From assembly GCF_002327185.1 (NCBI RefSeq), contig NZ_CP018624.1, positions 186,001-250,000 on the forward strand: 64,000 nucleotides of DNA. Direction: 5' to 3'. Positions within the stretch are counted from its first letter, which is position 1. Every line of letters begins with the position of its first letter. Origin of the DNA: Clostridium chauvoei (lineage in GTDB: Bacteria > Bacillota > Clostridia > Clostridiales > Clostridiaceae). The notes beneath the pieces are model-generated. The model searched no databases and had not been told where the DNA came from. It saw only the letters and a program-made list of their open reading frames with translations. Below are positions 1 through 9,605 of the stretch, piece after piece. The translations under genes and the position numbers were made by a program.

Positions 1-186
<186 letters not shown>

Positions 187-189
187 TAA

Positions 190-1590
<1,401 letters not shown>

Positions 1591-1604
1591 GGGGATGAAA
1601 AATT

Positions 1605-2011
1605 ATGGCTAAGACTTTTAATGTAGAAATAATTACCCCTGGCACTGAACCAATTCGTATTGAAGTAGAGGCACTTCAAACTAATACTTCAAGTGGTGAA
1701 GTAGAATTTAAGGCTCATCATACTGCAATAATATTAAGTACTGTTCCAGCAACAACAACTATTACAACAGCAGATGGAAAAAAGAATATTTATTTACATC
1801 AAGCGGAATAGTTTATCTTAAAAATAATGTATTAAAATTCTGTTGTGATGCAGCTGAAGATGCATCAGATATAGATTTTAATAGAGCTGAAAACGCTAAG
1901 AAAAGAGCGGAAGAAAGATTAAAAGAAGATAAAGATATAGACATAGAGAGAGCAAAAATGGCATTAGCAAGAGCTAATGCTAGACTTCAAACTATAAGTA
2001 TCAATCAATAA
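1605..2011 (+). pseudogene. atpC: ATP synthase F1 epsilon subunit, frame broken by one missing base
   Basis: The first frame encodes 'MAKTFNVEIITPGTEPI...' (epsilon beta-sandwich) and stops at 1809-1811. The expected continuation 'SSGIVYLKNN...' up to the C-terminal helical pair rich in 'RAE/KKRAEER' is in the next frame from 1799 to the TAA at 2009-2011. Adding one A to the A6 run at 1778-1783 restores a 135-residue protein, the usual epsilon length, reading KKEYLFTSSGIVYL across the join. Both halves are well conserved, so I think this is a sequencing or assembly error rather than a real null allele; epsilon couples and regulates F1. It is the last gene of the operon, followed directly by a terminator. 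Confidence 0.85.
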
Positions 2012-2037
2012 AGAGTGGTTTTACCACTCTTTTTTTT
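2011..2037 (+). terminator. Terminator of the ATP synthase operon
   Basis: Stem 2011-2018 pairs with 2024-2031 (AAGAGTGG / CCACTCTT), loop of five, followed by a T run to 2037. It overlaps the last base of the atpC stop codon. Confidence 0.9.
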
Positions 2038-2197
2038 ATAAATTAATTTATTAAGATATAAATTTTAGATATATACTAAATATAGAAATACTTTGACAAT
2101 CTATCACAAATTTCAACTAAATTTATATACTATATTATAGGTTTAAATTTTGTATAATATTTCAAAAATTAGACAATAATTTAGAGGAAAGGTAGGG

Positions 2198-2851
2198 ATG
2201 GATATGATAAGAAAGTTAAAACTAATCCCTTTTATAATCTTTTCTCTATTGTTTATTGGAGCAGTACCGTTAGCTCAATCAGAAGAGTATAGTAGCTTTA
2301 ATAAATTAGAAGATAAAGTTATAAAAGAATGTGATTTCATTCAAAATGGAGTAAAAATGGAATATTGCTCAAAGGAATCTTTGGAATATGAATATGCTAG
2401 ATTAGCAGAGACTTTAAAGAAAAATATTAAAAGCAATTTACAATTAGAACAAAATAAAATTATATACAAGGATCTAGAACGAGAAATTAGTGTAAATATA
2501 TGGAGTGAAGGTAGTAAAACAAAAGTTGAAGTTATTTATTTAAATAATTTAAATACCAAAAACTCTTTTGATTTAAATAAAGAATTAGCAAAATTACAAA
2601 ATAAAAAATCTATGCAAGTAAGATATTTTAGTTTCATAAAGGGAAAGATAAAATCATCAGATAGAAATTATGTACAAGAAATACTAAATAATGAAGTAAA
2701 AGAGGGTACATTAGAAAGCTTAGATATTCATAATGGTTATGTAGCAAAAGCTAAATTAAAAGATAACCAAAAAATAAATTTAAGCTATGTGAGATACAAT
2801 ACGGGTGAATACATAGTTGTAGGTACACCTATGATATTCATAACATACTAA
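2198..2851 (+). CDS. ywmB: YwmB-like exported protein
   Basis: 217 residues with an N-terminal signal peptide (hydrophobic stretch 'IPFIIFSLLFIGAVPLA', about residues 10-26) and a mixed alpha/beta body with no catalytic motif I recognise. Placement between the ATP synthase operon and murA-spoIID is the same as that of ywmB in Bacillus subtilis, and size and signal peptide fit that family (TATA-binding-protein-like fold, function unknown). The assignment is therefore based mostly on synteny. ATG 2198 and ATG 2204 are both possible starts; a GAGGAAAGG tract lies just ahead. murA follows after 21 bases, so co-transcription is likely. Expected location is outside the membrane. Confidence 0.65.
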   Translation: MDMIRKLKLIPFIIFSLLFIGAVPLAQSEEYSSFNKLEDKVIKECDFIQNGVKMEYCSKESLEYEYARLAETLKKNIKSNLQLEQNKIIYKDLEREISVNIWSEGSKTKVEVIYLNNLNTKNSFDLNKELAKLQNKKSMQVRYFSFIKGKIKSSDRNYVQEILNNEVKEGTLESLDIHNGYVAKAKLKDNQKINLSYVRYNTGEYIVVGTPMIFITY

Positions 2852-2872
2852 CAATTTATTGTGGAGGATAAT

Positions 2873-4132
2873 ATGGAAAAAATTATAGTTAAAGGTGGAA
2901 AAAAACTAACTGGTGAGGTAGATATAAGTCTAGCAAAAAACTCAGTTTTACCTATAATGGTAGCTAGTATATTAAGCCCAAATGAAGTAACAATAAAAAA
3001 TGCACCTTTATTAGAAGATGTTTTAGTTTTAGCAAATTTACTTGATGGATTAAATTGTGATGTAGATTTTTCAGAAGTAACTGGAGATTTAAGAATTAAT
3101 ACTAATAAACTAAATCCTATGGATACAAATAATGATTTAATAAGAAAAATGAGAGCTTCTTTTTTGATTATGGGTCCTATGTTATCTAGATTTGGAAGTT
3201 GTAAAATATCGCTTCCAGGAGGCTGTAACATAGGAAGTAGACCAGTAGATTTACACTTAAAAGGCTTTAAAATGTTAGGAGCAGATATTGAAATAGGACA
3301 TGGTTTTGTAGAAGCAAAGGCAAAACAATTAAGAGGTAATAGAATATATTTAGATTTTCCGTCAGTTGGAGCTACAGAAAATCTCTTAATGGCATCTGTA
3401 TTAGCAAAAGGAACAACAATAATAGAGAATGCAGCGGAAGAACCAGAAATTTGGGACTTAGCTAACTTTTTAAACTCTATGGGAGCTCATATTGAAGGAG
3501 CAGGAATGGGAAGAATAACAATAGAAGGGGTAGAATCATTAAAAGGAGTAGAGTATAAACCTCTTTATGATAGGATAGAAGCAGGAACATTTATGGTTGC
3601 AGCAGCTATAACTAATAGTATAATTACTATTAATGGCGTTAATGAAGAACATTTAAGACCAACTATTGAGAAGCTAAAAGAATGTGGAGTAAAATTTGAA
3701 ACAAAAGGAAATAGTATGATTGTAGATGGAAGAGGCCCTAAAAAGCCTGTTGATATAAAAACATTACCATATCCAGGTTTCCCAACAGATATGCAACCAC
3801 AAATGATGAGTTTATTATCATTGACTAAAGGCTCTAGCGTAGTTACTGAAACTGTATTTGAAAATAGATTTATGCATGTAGCAGAATTAGTAAGAATGGG
3901 TGCTAATATAAAAATAGATGGAAGAACGGCAATTATAGATGGGGTAGAATCATTAACTGGTTGTGATGTCAAAGCCACAGATTTAAGAGCTGGAGCAGCT
4001 ATGATTTTAGCAGGATTAACAGCTCAAGGAGAAACTCAAATTGGAGATTTATATCATATAGATAGAGGATACACTAATATTGAGGAAAAATTCAGAAAAT
4101 TAGGCGCAGATGTATATAGAATTGATAAATAA
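2873..4132 (+). CDS. murA: UDP-N-acetylglucosamine 1-carboxyvinyltransferase
   Basis: First committed step of peptidoglycan synthesis: transfers enolpyruvate from PEP to UDP-GlcNAc in the cytosol. The 419-residue product has the EPSP-synthase-type inside-out barrel. 'LAKNSVLPIM' carries the conserved Lys-Asn pair, and the catalytic loop is 'PGGCNIGSRPVDLH', with the Cys that fosfomycin alkylates. 'FPTDMQPQ' and 'RAGAAMILAGL' are also typical. I chose ATG 2873, which has GGAGG five bases ahead, over the GTG at 2861, which overlaps that ribosome site. Position before spoIID matches Bacillus murAA. Confidence 0.97.
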   Translation: MEKIIVKGGKKLTGEVDISLAKNSVLPIMVASILSPNEVTIKNAPLLEDVLVLANLLDGLNCDVDFSEVTGDLRINTNKLNPMDTNNDLIRKMRASFLIMGPMLSRFGSCKISLPGGCNIGSRPVDLHLKGFKMLGADIEIGHGFVEAKAKQLRGNRIYLDFPSVGATENLLMASVLAKGTTIIENAAEEPEIWDLANFLNSMGAHIEGAGMGRITIEGVESLKGVEYKPLYDRIEAGTFMVAAAITNSIITINGVNEEHLRPTIEKLKECGVKFETKGNSMIVDGRGPKKPVDIKTLPYPGFPTDMQPQMMSLLSLTKGSSVVTETVFENRFMHVAELVRMGANIKIDGRTAIIDGVESLTGCDVKATDLRAGAAMILAGLTAQGETQIGDLYHIDRGYTNIEEKFRKLGADVYRIDK

Positions 4133-4150
4133 AAATAAATACATCTATCC

Positions 4151-4194
4151 AGTTAAAGAACTTAGATTTTATGTCTAAGTTCTTTAACTTTTAA
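4151..4194 (+). terminator. Terminator after murA
   Basis: Long stem 4151-4166 (AGTTAAAGAACTTAGA) pairing with 4174-4189, seven-base loop, short T-rich tail. It separates murA from spoIID. Confidence 0.8.
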
Positions 4195-4306
4195 AAGATA
4201 ATTTTTCATTTATATAATAGAACTTTACATAGAAAAAATAAAATAAAGTATATTTTAAAAAATAAAATAATATATTAAACTGTAGAAAATTTACAGGAGG
4301 GCGAAG

Positions 4307-5356
4307 ATGAAAAAAGAAATAACATTACCTGAAGGAGTAACGCTTTTAATTACAATTAGTGTATTAGTTTTATTTTTTATGATTGCAATACCGGTTGTTG
4401 TTATAAATTCAGCGGATAAATCTAATAGTAAAGAAGCACCAACAAAGCCACCAGAAGTCGTTACAGAAAAAGCTACGACTATAGAAATGGATGGCAGTGA
4501 AACAATAAAGGTTTTTATAACTAATGAAAATAAGGTTATAGAAGTTCCTTTAGAAGAGTATGTACAGAGTGTAGTATCTGGAGAAATGCCTGCAAGTTTT
4601 GAACCAGAAGCTTTAAAAGCACAAGCTATAGCAGCTAGAACATATGTAGCAACTAAAAAATTAAAACAATGTGAGAAAGCTAAAAGCGTAGGAGCGGATG
4701 TTTGTGATACGACACATTGCCAAGTATATTTAACTAAGGAAAGCAGGATGAATAAATGGAGTGAAGCAGATAAGGAAAGTAATTGGAAGAAGATAGAGGA
4801 AGCGGTAAGTGCTACTAAGGGACAAGTTTTAACTTATGATGGTAATCTAGTTATGTATCCACAATTTTTTGCAACAAGTTCAGGTAAAACAGAAAATTCC
4901 GTAGATGTTTTTTCAAATAGTGTACCATATTTAGTTTCAACAGAGAGTTCAGGGGAAGAAATAGCACCTAAGTTTACAAGTGAAAAACCTATTAATATAG
5001 ATGAATTTATAAATACTATAAATTCAAGTTATCCTAATGCTTCTTTAAGTGCAGATAATTTATCTGGAAATATTGAGATTATAGAAAGAAGCGAAGCTGG
5101 TGGAGTAAAACAAATAAGAGTTGGAAAAGAGAAAATTAAAGGTACAGATTTTAGACATTTACTTAAGTTAAACTCAACTAATTTTCAATTTGAAGTAGCT
5201 GGAAATGAAGTGGTATTTAAGTGCAAAGGCTATGGACATGGGGTAGGTATGAGTCAATGGGGAGCAAATGTTATGGCTAAAGAAGGAAAGGGATATGAAG
5301 AGATATTAGCGCATTACTATACAGGTATAGAATTAAAAGAATTAGTATTTAAATAA
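4307..5356 (+). CDS. spoIID: Stage II sporulation protein D, lytic transglycosylase
   Basis: Mother-cell enzyme that cuts peptidoglycan glycan strands during forespore engulfment, working with SpoIIM and SpoIIP. 349 residues: one N-terminal membrane segment (about residues 12-35, 'LLITISVLVLFFMIAIPVVVI'-like), then the SpoIID/LytB domain. Visible family motifs are 'LEEYVQSVVSGEMP', 'ALKAQAIAARTYV' with its catalytic-site Glu in 'GEMP', and the C-terminal 'GYGHGVGMSQWGA'. A good ribosome site (AGGAGGG) precedes the ATG. In related species the gene is read by sigma-E; I did not find a clear sigma-E promoter by eye. Confidence 0.95.
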   Translation: MKKEITLPEGVTLLITISVLVLFFMIAIPVVVINSADKSNSKEAPTKPPEVVTEKATTIEMDGSETIKVFITNENKVIEVPLEEYVQSVVSGEMPASFEPEALKAQAIAARTYVATKKLKQCEKAKSVGADVCDTTHCQVYLTKESRMNKWSEADKESNWKKIEEAVSATKGQVLTYDGNLVMYPQFFATSSGKTENSVDVFSNSVPYLVSTESSGEEIAPKFTSEKPINIDEFINTINSSYPNASLSADNLSGNIEIIERSEAGGVKQIRVGKEKIKGTDFRHLLKLNSTNFQFEVAGNEVVFKCKGYGHGVGMSQWGANVMAKEGKGYEEILAHYYTGIELKELVFK

Positions 5357-5370
5357 TAAAATATAGTCAA

Positions 5371-5412
5371 AAAGAAGGTTTAGAAATGATATTTTCTAAA
5401 CCTTCTTTTTAT
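5371..5412 (+). terminator. Terminator after spoIID
   Basis: 16-bp perfect stem 5371-5386 / 5393-5408 with a six-base loop, T run at its end. Confidence 0.85.
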
Positions 5413-5544
5413 ACAAGAATTTAGAAATTAGATATTAATTATCGTTATATTTGGCAAATAATGTTGAAATTTGATGTAAATAAAACTTTTAATATGTGTA
5501 TTAATTCAGGAGAACAGGCAAGAATACAAAAAGGAGGTGTTGAT

Positions 5545-6288
5545 ATGGACCAAAATAAAAAAGATAAAGTAAAAAACTTTTTTAGAAAGGAGGGCTTTTA
5601 TTTAGTTCTATTCCTTTGTTTATGTTTAGTAGCAACTGTAACAGTTGTAACAAGTAAGAAAAACAAGATTTCAAAAGAAAAAGTACAACAATCAGAAAAG
5701 GAATTTACATTAAATGTTGATGATAAAGCTACATCTGAGGCTCAAAAGCAAAATGCAGATAGAGTTAAAAATAATACAGAAAAAGAAGTAGCTCAAGCTC
5801 AACAAGAGGAAGAAGTTGCAACAACTGAGGAAGATACTAATGTTTCAGCAGGAACTACTACAGAAGTAAAGTTCAGTAACCCAATTGAAGGGACTATTTC
5901 TAGAGTATATTCATATCCAAAACCACAGGAAATGAAAGATGGAACAAGTAGAAACATTAGAGGAATAGACATAAAAGCTACAGTAGGAACAGAAGTTAAA
6001 TCTGCTGCTGTTGGAGAAGTAAAAGAAATTTCAAAGAGAGCAGAAGAAGGGAATTATGTTGTTATTGCACATGCAAATGGCATTAATACCAAATATTGTA
6101 ATTTAGGTTCAGACATGAAAGTTAAAGTTGGGGATAAGGTAACAGAAGAAACTGTTATTGGAACAGTTGGAGATACTTCAAAAATATTTTCAAATAATGA
6201 ATTTGGCGAACATTTAAATTTACAAGTTCAAGATTCAAATGGAAAAGATTTAAATCCAACAACATATTTCAATTATAAAGCACAATAA
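5545..6288 (+). CDS. spoIIQ: SpoIIQ-like forespore protein with degenerate LytM (M23) domain
   Basis: 247 residues from ATG 5545, chosen because a near-consensus ribosome site (AAAGGAGGTG) is just upstream; a longer frame from 5461 lacks one. There is one N-terminal membrane segment (about residues 18-36), a Gln/Glu/Thr-rich linker, and a C-terminal LytM domain. SpoIIQ spans the forespore membrane and binds mother-cell SpoIIIAH to form the engulfment channel. Position between spoIID and spoIIID agrees. The metal site is broken: where active M23 enzymes have HxGxD this one reads 'IRGID', and the HxH pair reads 'HLN'. The domain is thus probably structural, as in Bacillus, and not a peptidase. 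Confidence 0.85.
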   Translation: MDQNKKDKVKNFFRKEGFYLVLFLCLCLVATVTVVTSKKNKISKEKVQQSEKEFTLNVDDKATSEAQKQNADRVKNNTEKEVAQAQQEEEVATTEEDTNVSAGTTTEVKFSNPIEGTISRVYSYPKPQEMKDGTSRNIRGIDIKATVGTEVKSAAVGEVKEISKRAEEGNYVVIAHANGINTKYCNLGSDMKVKVGDKVTEETVIGTVGDTSKIFSNNEFGEHLNLQVQDSNGKDLNPTTYFNYKAQ

Positions 6289-6299
6289 AACATAAAAAA

Positions 6300-6343
6300 G
6301 TATTTTCATCAGTCATTTTTATAGAAAAGACTGATGAAAATAC
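6300..6343 (+). other. 15-bp inverted repeat between spoIIQ and spoIIID
   Basis: Arms 6300-6314 and 6329-6343 (GTATTTTCATCAGTC and its complement) are perfect, loop 14 bases. There is no T run on the plus strand, so it is not a clear rho-independent terminator; it could be a weak terminator, an mRNA-stabilising hairpin or a regulatory site ahead of spoIIID. Confidence 0.6.
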
Positions 6344-6371
6344 AAAATTAATTTAATAAGGAGGTAGCATT

Positions 6372-6623
6372 TTGAAAGATTATATTCAAGAAAGGGTATT
6401 AGAGGTAGCGCAATATATAATAGATTCTAAGGATACAATAAGAAAAACAGCAAAGGTCTTTGGTGTAAGTAAAAGTACTATACACAAAGATATGACAGAA
6501 AGGCTGCCAAAGATAAATCCAGTAATAGCAGAACAGACACATACAATTCTAGAATTAAATAAAGCAGAAAGACATATTAGAGGTGGAAAAGCCACTAAAT
6601 TAAAATATAAAGCAGTAGATTAA
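6372..6623 (+). CDS. spoIIID: Sporulation transcription factor SpoIIID
   Basis: 83-residue DNA-binding protein that switches the mother-cell programme between sigma-E and sigma-K. The helix-turn-helix is 'DTIRKTAKVFGVSKSTIHKDM' (about residues 19-39), followed by the basic tail 'RHIRGGKATKLKYK' typical of the family. The start is TTG at 6372: it has AAGGAGG nine bases ahead, and the protein then begins with the conserved 'MKDYIQERV'. An upstream inverted repeat at 6300-6343 may affect its expression. mbl follows, as in Bacillus. Confidence 0.96.
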   Translation: MKDYIQERVLEVAQYIIDSKDTIRKTAKVFGVSKSTIHKDMTERLPKINPVIAEQTHTILELNKAERHIRGGKATKLKYKAVD

Positions 6624-6750
6624 TAAGTAAGATTAAAGTGTAAAGGGTAAAAATTATTGAATCATTACCATATTCCATATATAATAAAAAAATGAGAAAA
6701 AATTTTGTGATATTTTAGTATGATTTAAATATAATAGGAGTGAGTAAGGA

Positions 6751-7785
6751 ATGTGGTTTTGGAGAAATGGGACTAACTTAGGAATTGATTTAGGAACAGC
6801 AACGGTTTTAGTTTATGCTAAGGGAAAAGGTATAATCTTAAAAGAACCATCAGTTGTTGCTATTAATAAAAGCAATAATAAAGTACTTGCTGTAGGCGAA
6901 GAAGCGAGAAAAATGATTGGAAGAACTCCAGGTAATATAGTTGCAGTTCGTCCATTAAGAGATGGTGTTATATCAGATTATGACATAACAGAAAAAATGT
7001 TAAAAGAATTTATAAAAAAAGCATATGGAAAAAGTAAAATTACTGCTCCAAAAGTAATGGTTTGTGTTCCTTCACAAGCAACAGAGGTAGAAAAAAGAGC
7101 TGTAATGGATGCTACAAGAAATTCAGGAGCTAAAAGAGTACATATTATTGAAGAACCTTTAGCAGCGGCAATAGGTGCTGGTTTAGATATAACCAAGCCT
7201 AATGGGTCAATGGTAGTTGATATTGGTGGTGGAACAACTGATATTGCAGTAATATCTCTTGGTGGAGTAGTTGTTAGAGCTTCAATAAAGGTAGCAGGAG
7301 ATACTTTTGATGATGCTATAATAAAATATGTTAGAAATAAATATAAGATTATGATTGGAGAAAAAACAGCTGAAGATTTAAAGATAACAGTTGGAGCGGC
7401 ATTTGTAGGCTCAAGAGATTTAACTACTACTATGAAAGGTAGAAATTTAGTTACAGGATTACCAGATGAAGTTACAGTTGCAACGTCGGAAATAGCTGAA
7501 GCTTTAAAAGAATCAGTAACTTTAATTGTTGAACAAGTTAAGTCTGTTTTAGAAAAGACACCACCAGAACTAGCTGCAGATATAATAGAAAAAGGAATTT
7601 TAATGACAGGTGGAGGATCTTTATTAGATGGTCTAGATAAGTTAATAGAAAAAGAAACTGGCGTAGGGGTTTCTGTTGCAAATAATCCAGTGGAAGCAGT
7701 AGTAGAAGGAACAGGAAAAGTTTTAGGATATTTAGATAAATTAGATTCATCATTAATTGGACAAGAGATAACATTAATTGATTAA
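6751..7785 (+). CDS. mbl: MreB/Mbl-family actin-like cell-shape protein
   Basis: 344 residues with the actin-fold nucleotide loops 'GIDLGTATVLVY' (phosphate 1), 'DIGGGTTDIAVI' (phosphate 2) and 'GILMTGGGSLLDGL' (adenosine), plus 'EEPLAAAIGAG'. It forms membrane-bound filaments that organise side-wall peptidoglycan synthesis by the elongasome. Sequence alone does not separate MreB, Mbl and MreBH; I use mbl because the gene directly follows spoIIID, the same order as Bacillus spoIIID-mbl. An ordinary ribosome site (AGGAGTGAG) precedes the ATG. Confidence 0.9.
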   Translation: MWFWRNGTNLGIDLGTATVLVYAKGKGIILKEPSVVAINKSNNKVLAVGEEARKMIGRTPGNIVAVRPLRDGVISDYDITEKMLKEFIKKAYGKSKITAPKVMVCVPSQATEVEKRAVMDATRNSGAKRVHIIEEPLAAAIGAGLDITKPNGSMVVDIGGGTTDIAVISLGGVVVRASIKVAGDTFDDAIIKYVRNKYKIMIGEKTAEDLKITVGAAFVGSRDLTTTMKGRNLVTGLPDEVTVATSEIAEALKESVTLIVEQVKSVLEKTPPELAADIIEKGILMTGGGSLLDGLDKLIEKETGVGVSVANNPVEAVVEGTGKVLGYLDKLDSSLIGQEITLID

Positions 7786-7800
7786 TATTATATAACATAT

Positions 7801-7832
7801 AGGTATAGAATTAGAATTCTATACCTTTTTTA
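7801..7832 (+). terminator. Terminator after mbl
   Basis: Stem 7801-7810 (AGGTATAGAA) with 7817-7826, six-base loop, T run 7826-7831. It lies between convergent mbl and yyaC. Confidence 0.85.
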
Positions 7833-7842
7833 TATGTTTGTT

Positions 7843-8373
7843 CTAATTATCAATATTTGATAAATAATATCCTTTGCATATACCTCGAGCAATTACTTTA
7901 GCCATACTCATAATTAAATGAAGACGAATACTTCTAGATGTGAAGAATTCAGCATTATCACTAGAATCAACTATTCCTATAATTGATGTAGAACCAACGT
8001 CAGGAAGTCGTTTGCCAACCCCTTTACCAGGATGGATAGGATAGTTTCTTACGTGAATTTCACCTATTGACTTTGCATCACCTAAACAAGCATCAATTCC
8101 AATTATATTAGCGTTAGGATGAAGTTTTTTTATTTGTGATAGGCGATGTTCTATATTTAAAGCATGGATAGGTGCCTCTATGGTTCCATAAACAGGTAAC
8201 TTAAATTGGTTATCTATTAAGTATGTACCTACTAAAGGTCCTAGACAGTCACCAATGCATTTATCAGTACCAATACAAACTATTACTGTATTTTTAGATA
8301 TATAGTTTTTCAACACATTAGCTATTTCGTAGTAAGCTAAATCAGACTCATAAAAAACTTTATGTTTTATCAA
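7843..8373 (-). CDS. yyaC: YyaC family spore protein (GPR-like fold)
   Basis: 176 residues if started at TTG 8373, which has a GGGGGTGA ribosome site seven bases ahead; an in-frame ATG at 8445 would add a hydrophobic 24-residue leader without a good site. Recognisable family elements are 'VIVCIGTDKCIGDCLGPLVGTYL', 'GTIEAPIHALN', 'IIGIDACLG' and 'GVGKRLPDVGSTSIIGIV'. YyaC proteins resemble the fold of the germination protease that degrades SASPs and hydrogenase maturation proteases; the exact role in spores is not settled. It faces mbl and is separated from the tRNA array by about 300 bases. Confidence 0.85.
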   Translation of the reverse strand: MIKHKVFYESDLAYYEIANVLKNYISKNTVIVCIGTDKCIGDCLGPLVGTYLIDNQFKLPVYGTIEAPIHALNIEHRLSQIKKLHPNANIIGIDACLGDAKSIGEIHVRNYPIHPGKGVGKRLPDVGSTSIIGIVDSSDNAEFFTSRSIRLHLIMSMAKVIARGICKGYYLSNIDN

Positions 8374-8586
8374 AGCTTCACCCCCTATGGATAATATATA
8401 TGAGAAGAGTATTAAGAATATAATAGTTATTGGCAAAAAATACATAAAGAAAAGTAAGGTTTTATAAGATAATAAAATAGATGAGCATTAGTAATTAAAA
8501 AAAATGCTAATAGGATTAAATGGGAGAAATATAGAGATAAAACAAGAAAAATAAAAATAATTTTAATAAATAACTATAAATAACAC

Positions 8587-8615
8587 TTGAAATTAATACT
8601 TAATGATTATATACT
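8587..8615 (+). promoter_or_regulatory. Promoter of the tRNA array
   Basis: TTGAAA (8587-8592), 17-base spacer, TATACT (8610-8615): near-consensus sigma-A promoter 65 bases before the first tRNA. The stretch 8446-8586 holds nothing else I can identify. Confidence 0.8.
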
Positions 8616-8679
8616 AGTCATTGTCAGTTGAGCGGATATAAATTTGTTCAGGGGACATAAGAAATTAAAAGTTAATTAT

Positions 8680-8764
8680 GGGGGAGTTCCCGAGTGGCCA
8701 AAGGGGGCAGACTGTAAATCTGTTACGTTTCGTTTCGATGGTTCGAATCCGTCCTCCCCCACCA
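8680..8764 (+). tRNA. tRNA-Tyr (GTA), copy 1
   Basis: 85 nt, acceptor GGGGGAG/CTCCCCC, anticodon loop CTGTAAA, long variable arm of class II tRNA, T arm GGTTCGAATCC, encoded CCA. First of three copies identical over the tRNA. Confidence 0.97.
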
Positions 8765-8785
8765 TTTTTAACTTTGAAAAAATAT

Positions 8786-8860
8786 GCTGGCATGGCTCAA
8801 CGGTAGAGCAGCTGACTTGTAATCAGCAGGTTGTAGGTTCGATTCCTATTGCCAGCTCCA
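8786..8860 (+). tRNA. tRNA-Thr (TGT), copy 1
   Basis: 75 nt, acceptor GCTGGCA/TGCCAGC, anticodon loop CTTGTAA, T arm GGTTCGATTCC, encoded CCA. Confidence 0.97.
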
Positions 8861-8868
8861 AATAAAAT

Positions 8869-8953
8869 GGGGGAGTTCCCGAGTGGCCAAAGGGGGCAGA
8901 CTGTAAATCTGTTACGTTTCGTTTCGATGGTTCGAATCCGTCCTCCCCCACCA
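8869..8953 (+). tRNA. tRNA-Tyr (GTA), copy 2
   Basis: Identical to the copy at 8680-8764, eight bases after the Thr gene. Confidence 0.97.
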
Positions 8954-8982
8954 TTTTATTAAAACTAACTTAAATTATTTAA

Positions 8983-9058
8983 GGGCGCATAGCTCAGCTG
9001 GGAGAGCATCTGCCTTACAAGCAGAGGGTCACAGGTTCGATCCCTGTTGTGCCCACCA
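8983..9058 (+). tRNA. tRNA-Val (TAC)
   Basis: 76 nt, acceptor GGGCGCA/TGTGCCC, D arm AGCTCAGCTGGGAGAGC, anticodon loop CTTACAA, encoded CCA. The only unduplicated tRNA in the array. Confidence 0.97.
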
Positions 9059-9080
9059 CTTAAATTAAAATAAAATATAC

Positions 9081-9155
9081 GCTGGCATGGCTCAACGGTA
9101 GAGCAGCTGACTTGTAATCAGCAGGTTGTAGGTTCGATTCCTATTGCCAGCTCCA
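9081..9155 (+). tRNA. tRNA-Thr (TGT), copy 2
   Basis: Identical to the copy at 8786-8860. Confidence 0.97.
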
Positions 9156-9160
9156 ATAAT

Positions 9161-9245
9161 GGGGGAGTTCCCGAGTGGCCAAAGGGGGCAGACTGTAAAT
9201 CTGTTACGTTTCGTTTCGATGGTTCGAATCCGTCCTCCCCCACCA
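9161..9245 (+). tRNA. tRNA-Tyr (GTA), copy 3
   Basis: Identical to the other two Tyr genes, five bases after the second Thr gene; last of the array. Confidence 0.97.
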
Positions 9246-9247
9246 TT

Positions 9248-9275
9248 AAAGCAAGATATTAATCTTGCTTTTTTT
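9248..9275 (+). terminator. Terminator of the tRNA array
   Basis: Stem 9248-9257 (AAAGCAAGAT) with 9262-9271, four-base loop, T run. Confidence 0.85.
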
Positions 9276-9329
9276 ATTTTTCTAAAATAGTATTTTAAAT
9301 AATGTTTTGAATTAACAGAATAAAAAATG

Positions 9330-9358
9330 TTGACCTATAGAATAAAAAATGTTATAAT
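9330..9358 (+). promoter_or_regulatory. Promoter of the SAM riboswitch-metK unit
   Basis: TTGACC (9330-9335), 17-base spacer, perfect TATAAT (9353-9358), 26 bases before the riboswitch. Confidence 0.9.
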
Positions 9359-9383
9359 CTGTTTCGAATAAAATTGATATTAG

Positions 9384-9486
9384 TTCTTATCCAGAGAGGT
9401 GGAGGGAAAGGGCCCTACGAAACCCGGCAACCTGTGATTTCACAAAGGTGCCAATTCCTGTGGAATATTATTTCACAAGATAAGAA
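9384..9486 (+). promoter_or_regulatory. SAM-I riboswitch (S box)
   Basis: Contains the S-box core: 'AGAGAGGTGGAGGGA', 'GGGCCCTACGAAACCCGGCAACC' in parts (9393-9431), and 'GGTGCCAATTC' (9448-9458), closed by a P1 helix TTCTTAT (9384-9390) with ATAAGAA (9480-9486). When SAM binds, P1 forms and frees the downstream terminator. The 3' P1 strand plus following bases (9479-9490) can instead pair with 9506-9516 inside the terminator, giving a classic antiterminator with one bulged A. It controls metK, so this is product feedback. Confidence 0.95.
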
Positions 9487-9502
9487 AGAGTTTGACGTTT
9501 AT

Positions 9503-9531
9503 AGTCTCTTCTTATCGAAGAGACTTTTTTT
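9503..9531 (+). terminator. Riboswitch terminator ahead of metK
   Basis: Stem AGTCTCTTC 9503-9511 with 9517-9525, five-base loop, seven T. Its 5' arm and loop also complement the 3' side of the SAM-I P1 helix. Confidence 0.9.
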
Positions 9532-9605
9532 ATTTTAAAATTAACTTTAGATTATAACAATTGTATATAGAATTAATATCAAATAAATTGAAGGGAGTTT
9601 ATTAT

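Noticed and set aside
2848..3231. Minus-strand frame of 127 codons inside murA
   Set aside because: It is antisense to a highly conserved gene and has no ribosome site or recognisable product.
5461..5544. 28-codon upstream extension of spoIIQ
   Set aside because: It has no ribosome site and would run through the clear AAAGGAGGTG before ATG 5545.
8644..8865. 73-codon plus-strand frame over the tRNA array
   Set aside because: It lies across tRNA-Tyr and tRNA-Thr genes and is a by-product of them.
8680..9245. CRISPR array because of regular direct repeats
   Set aside because: The repeats are whole tRNA genes with cloverleaf folding and encoded CCA.
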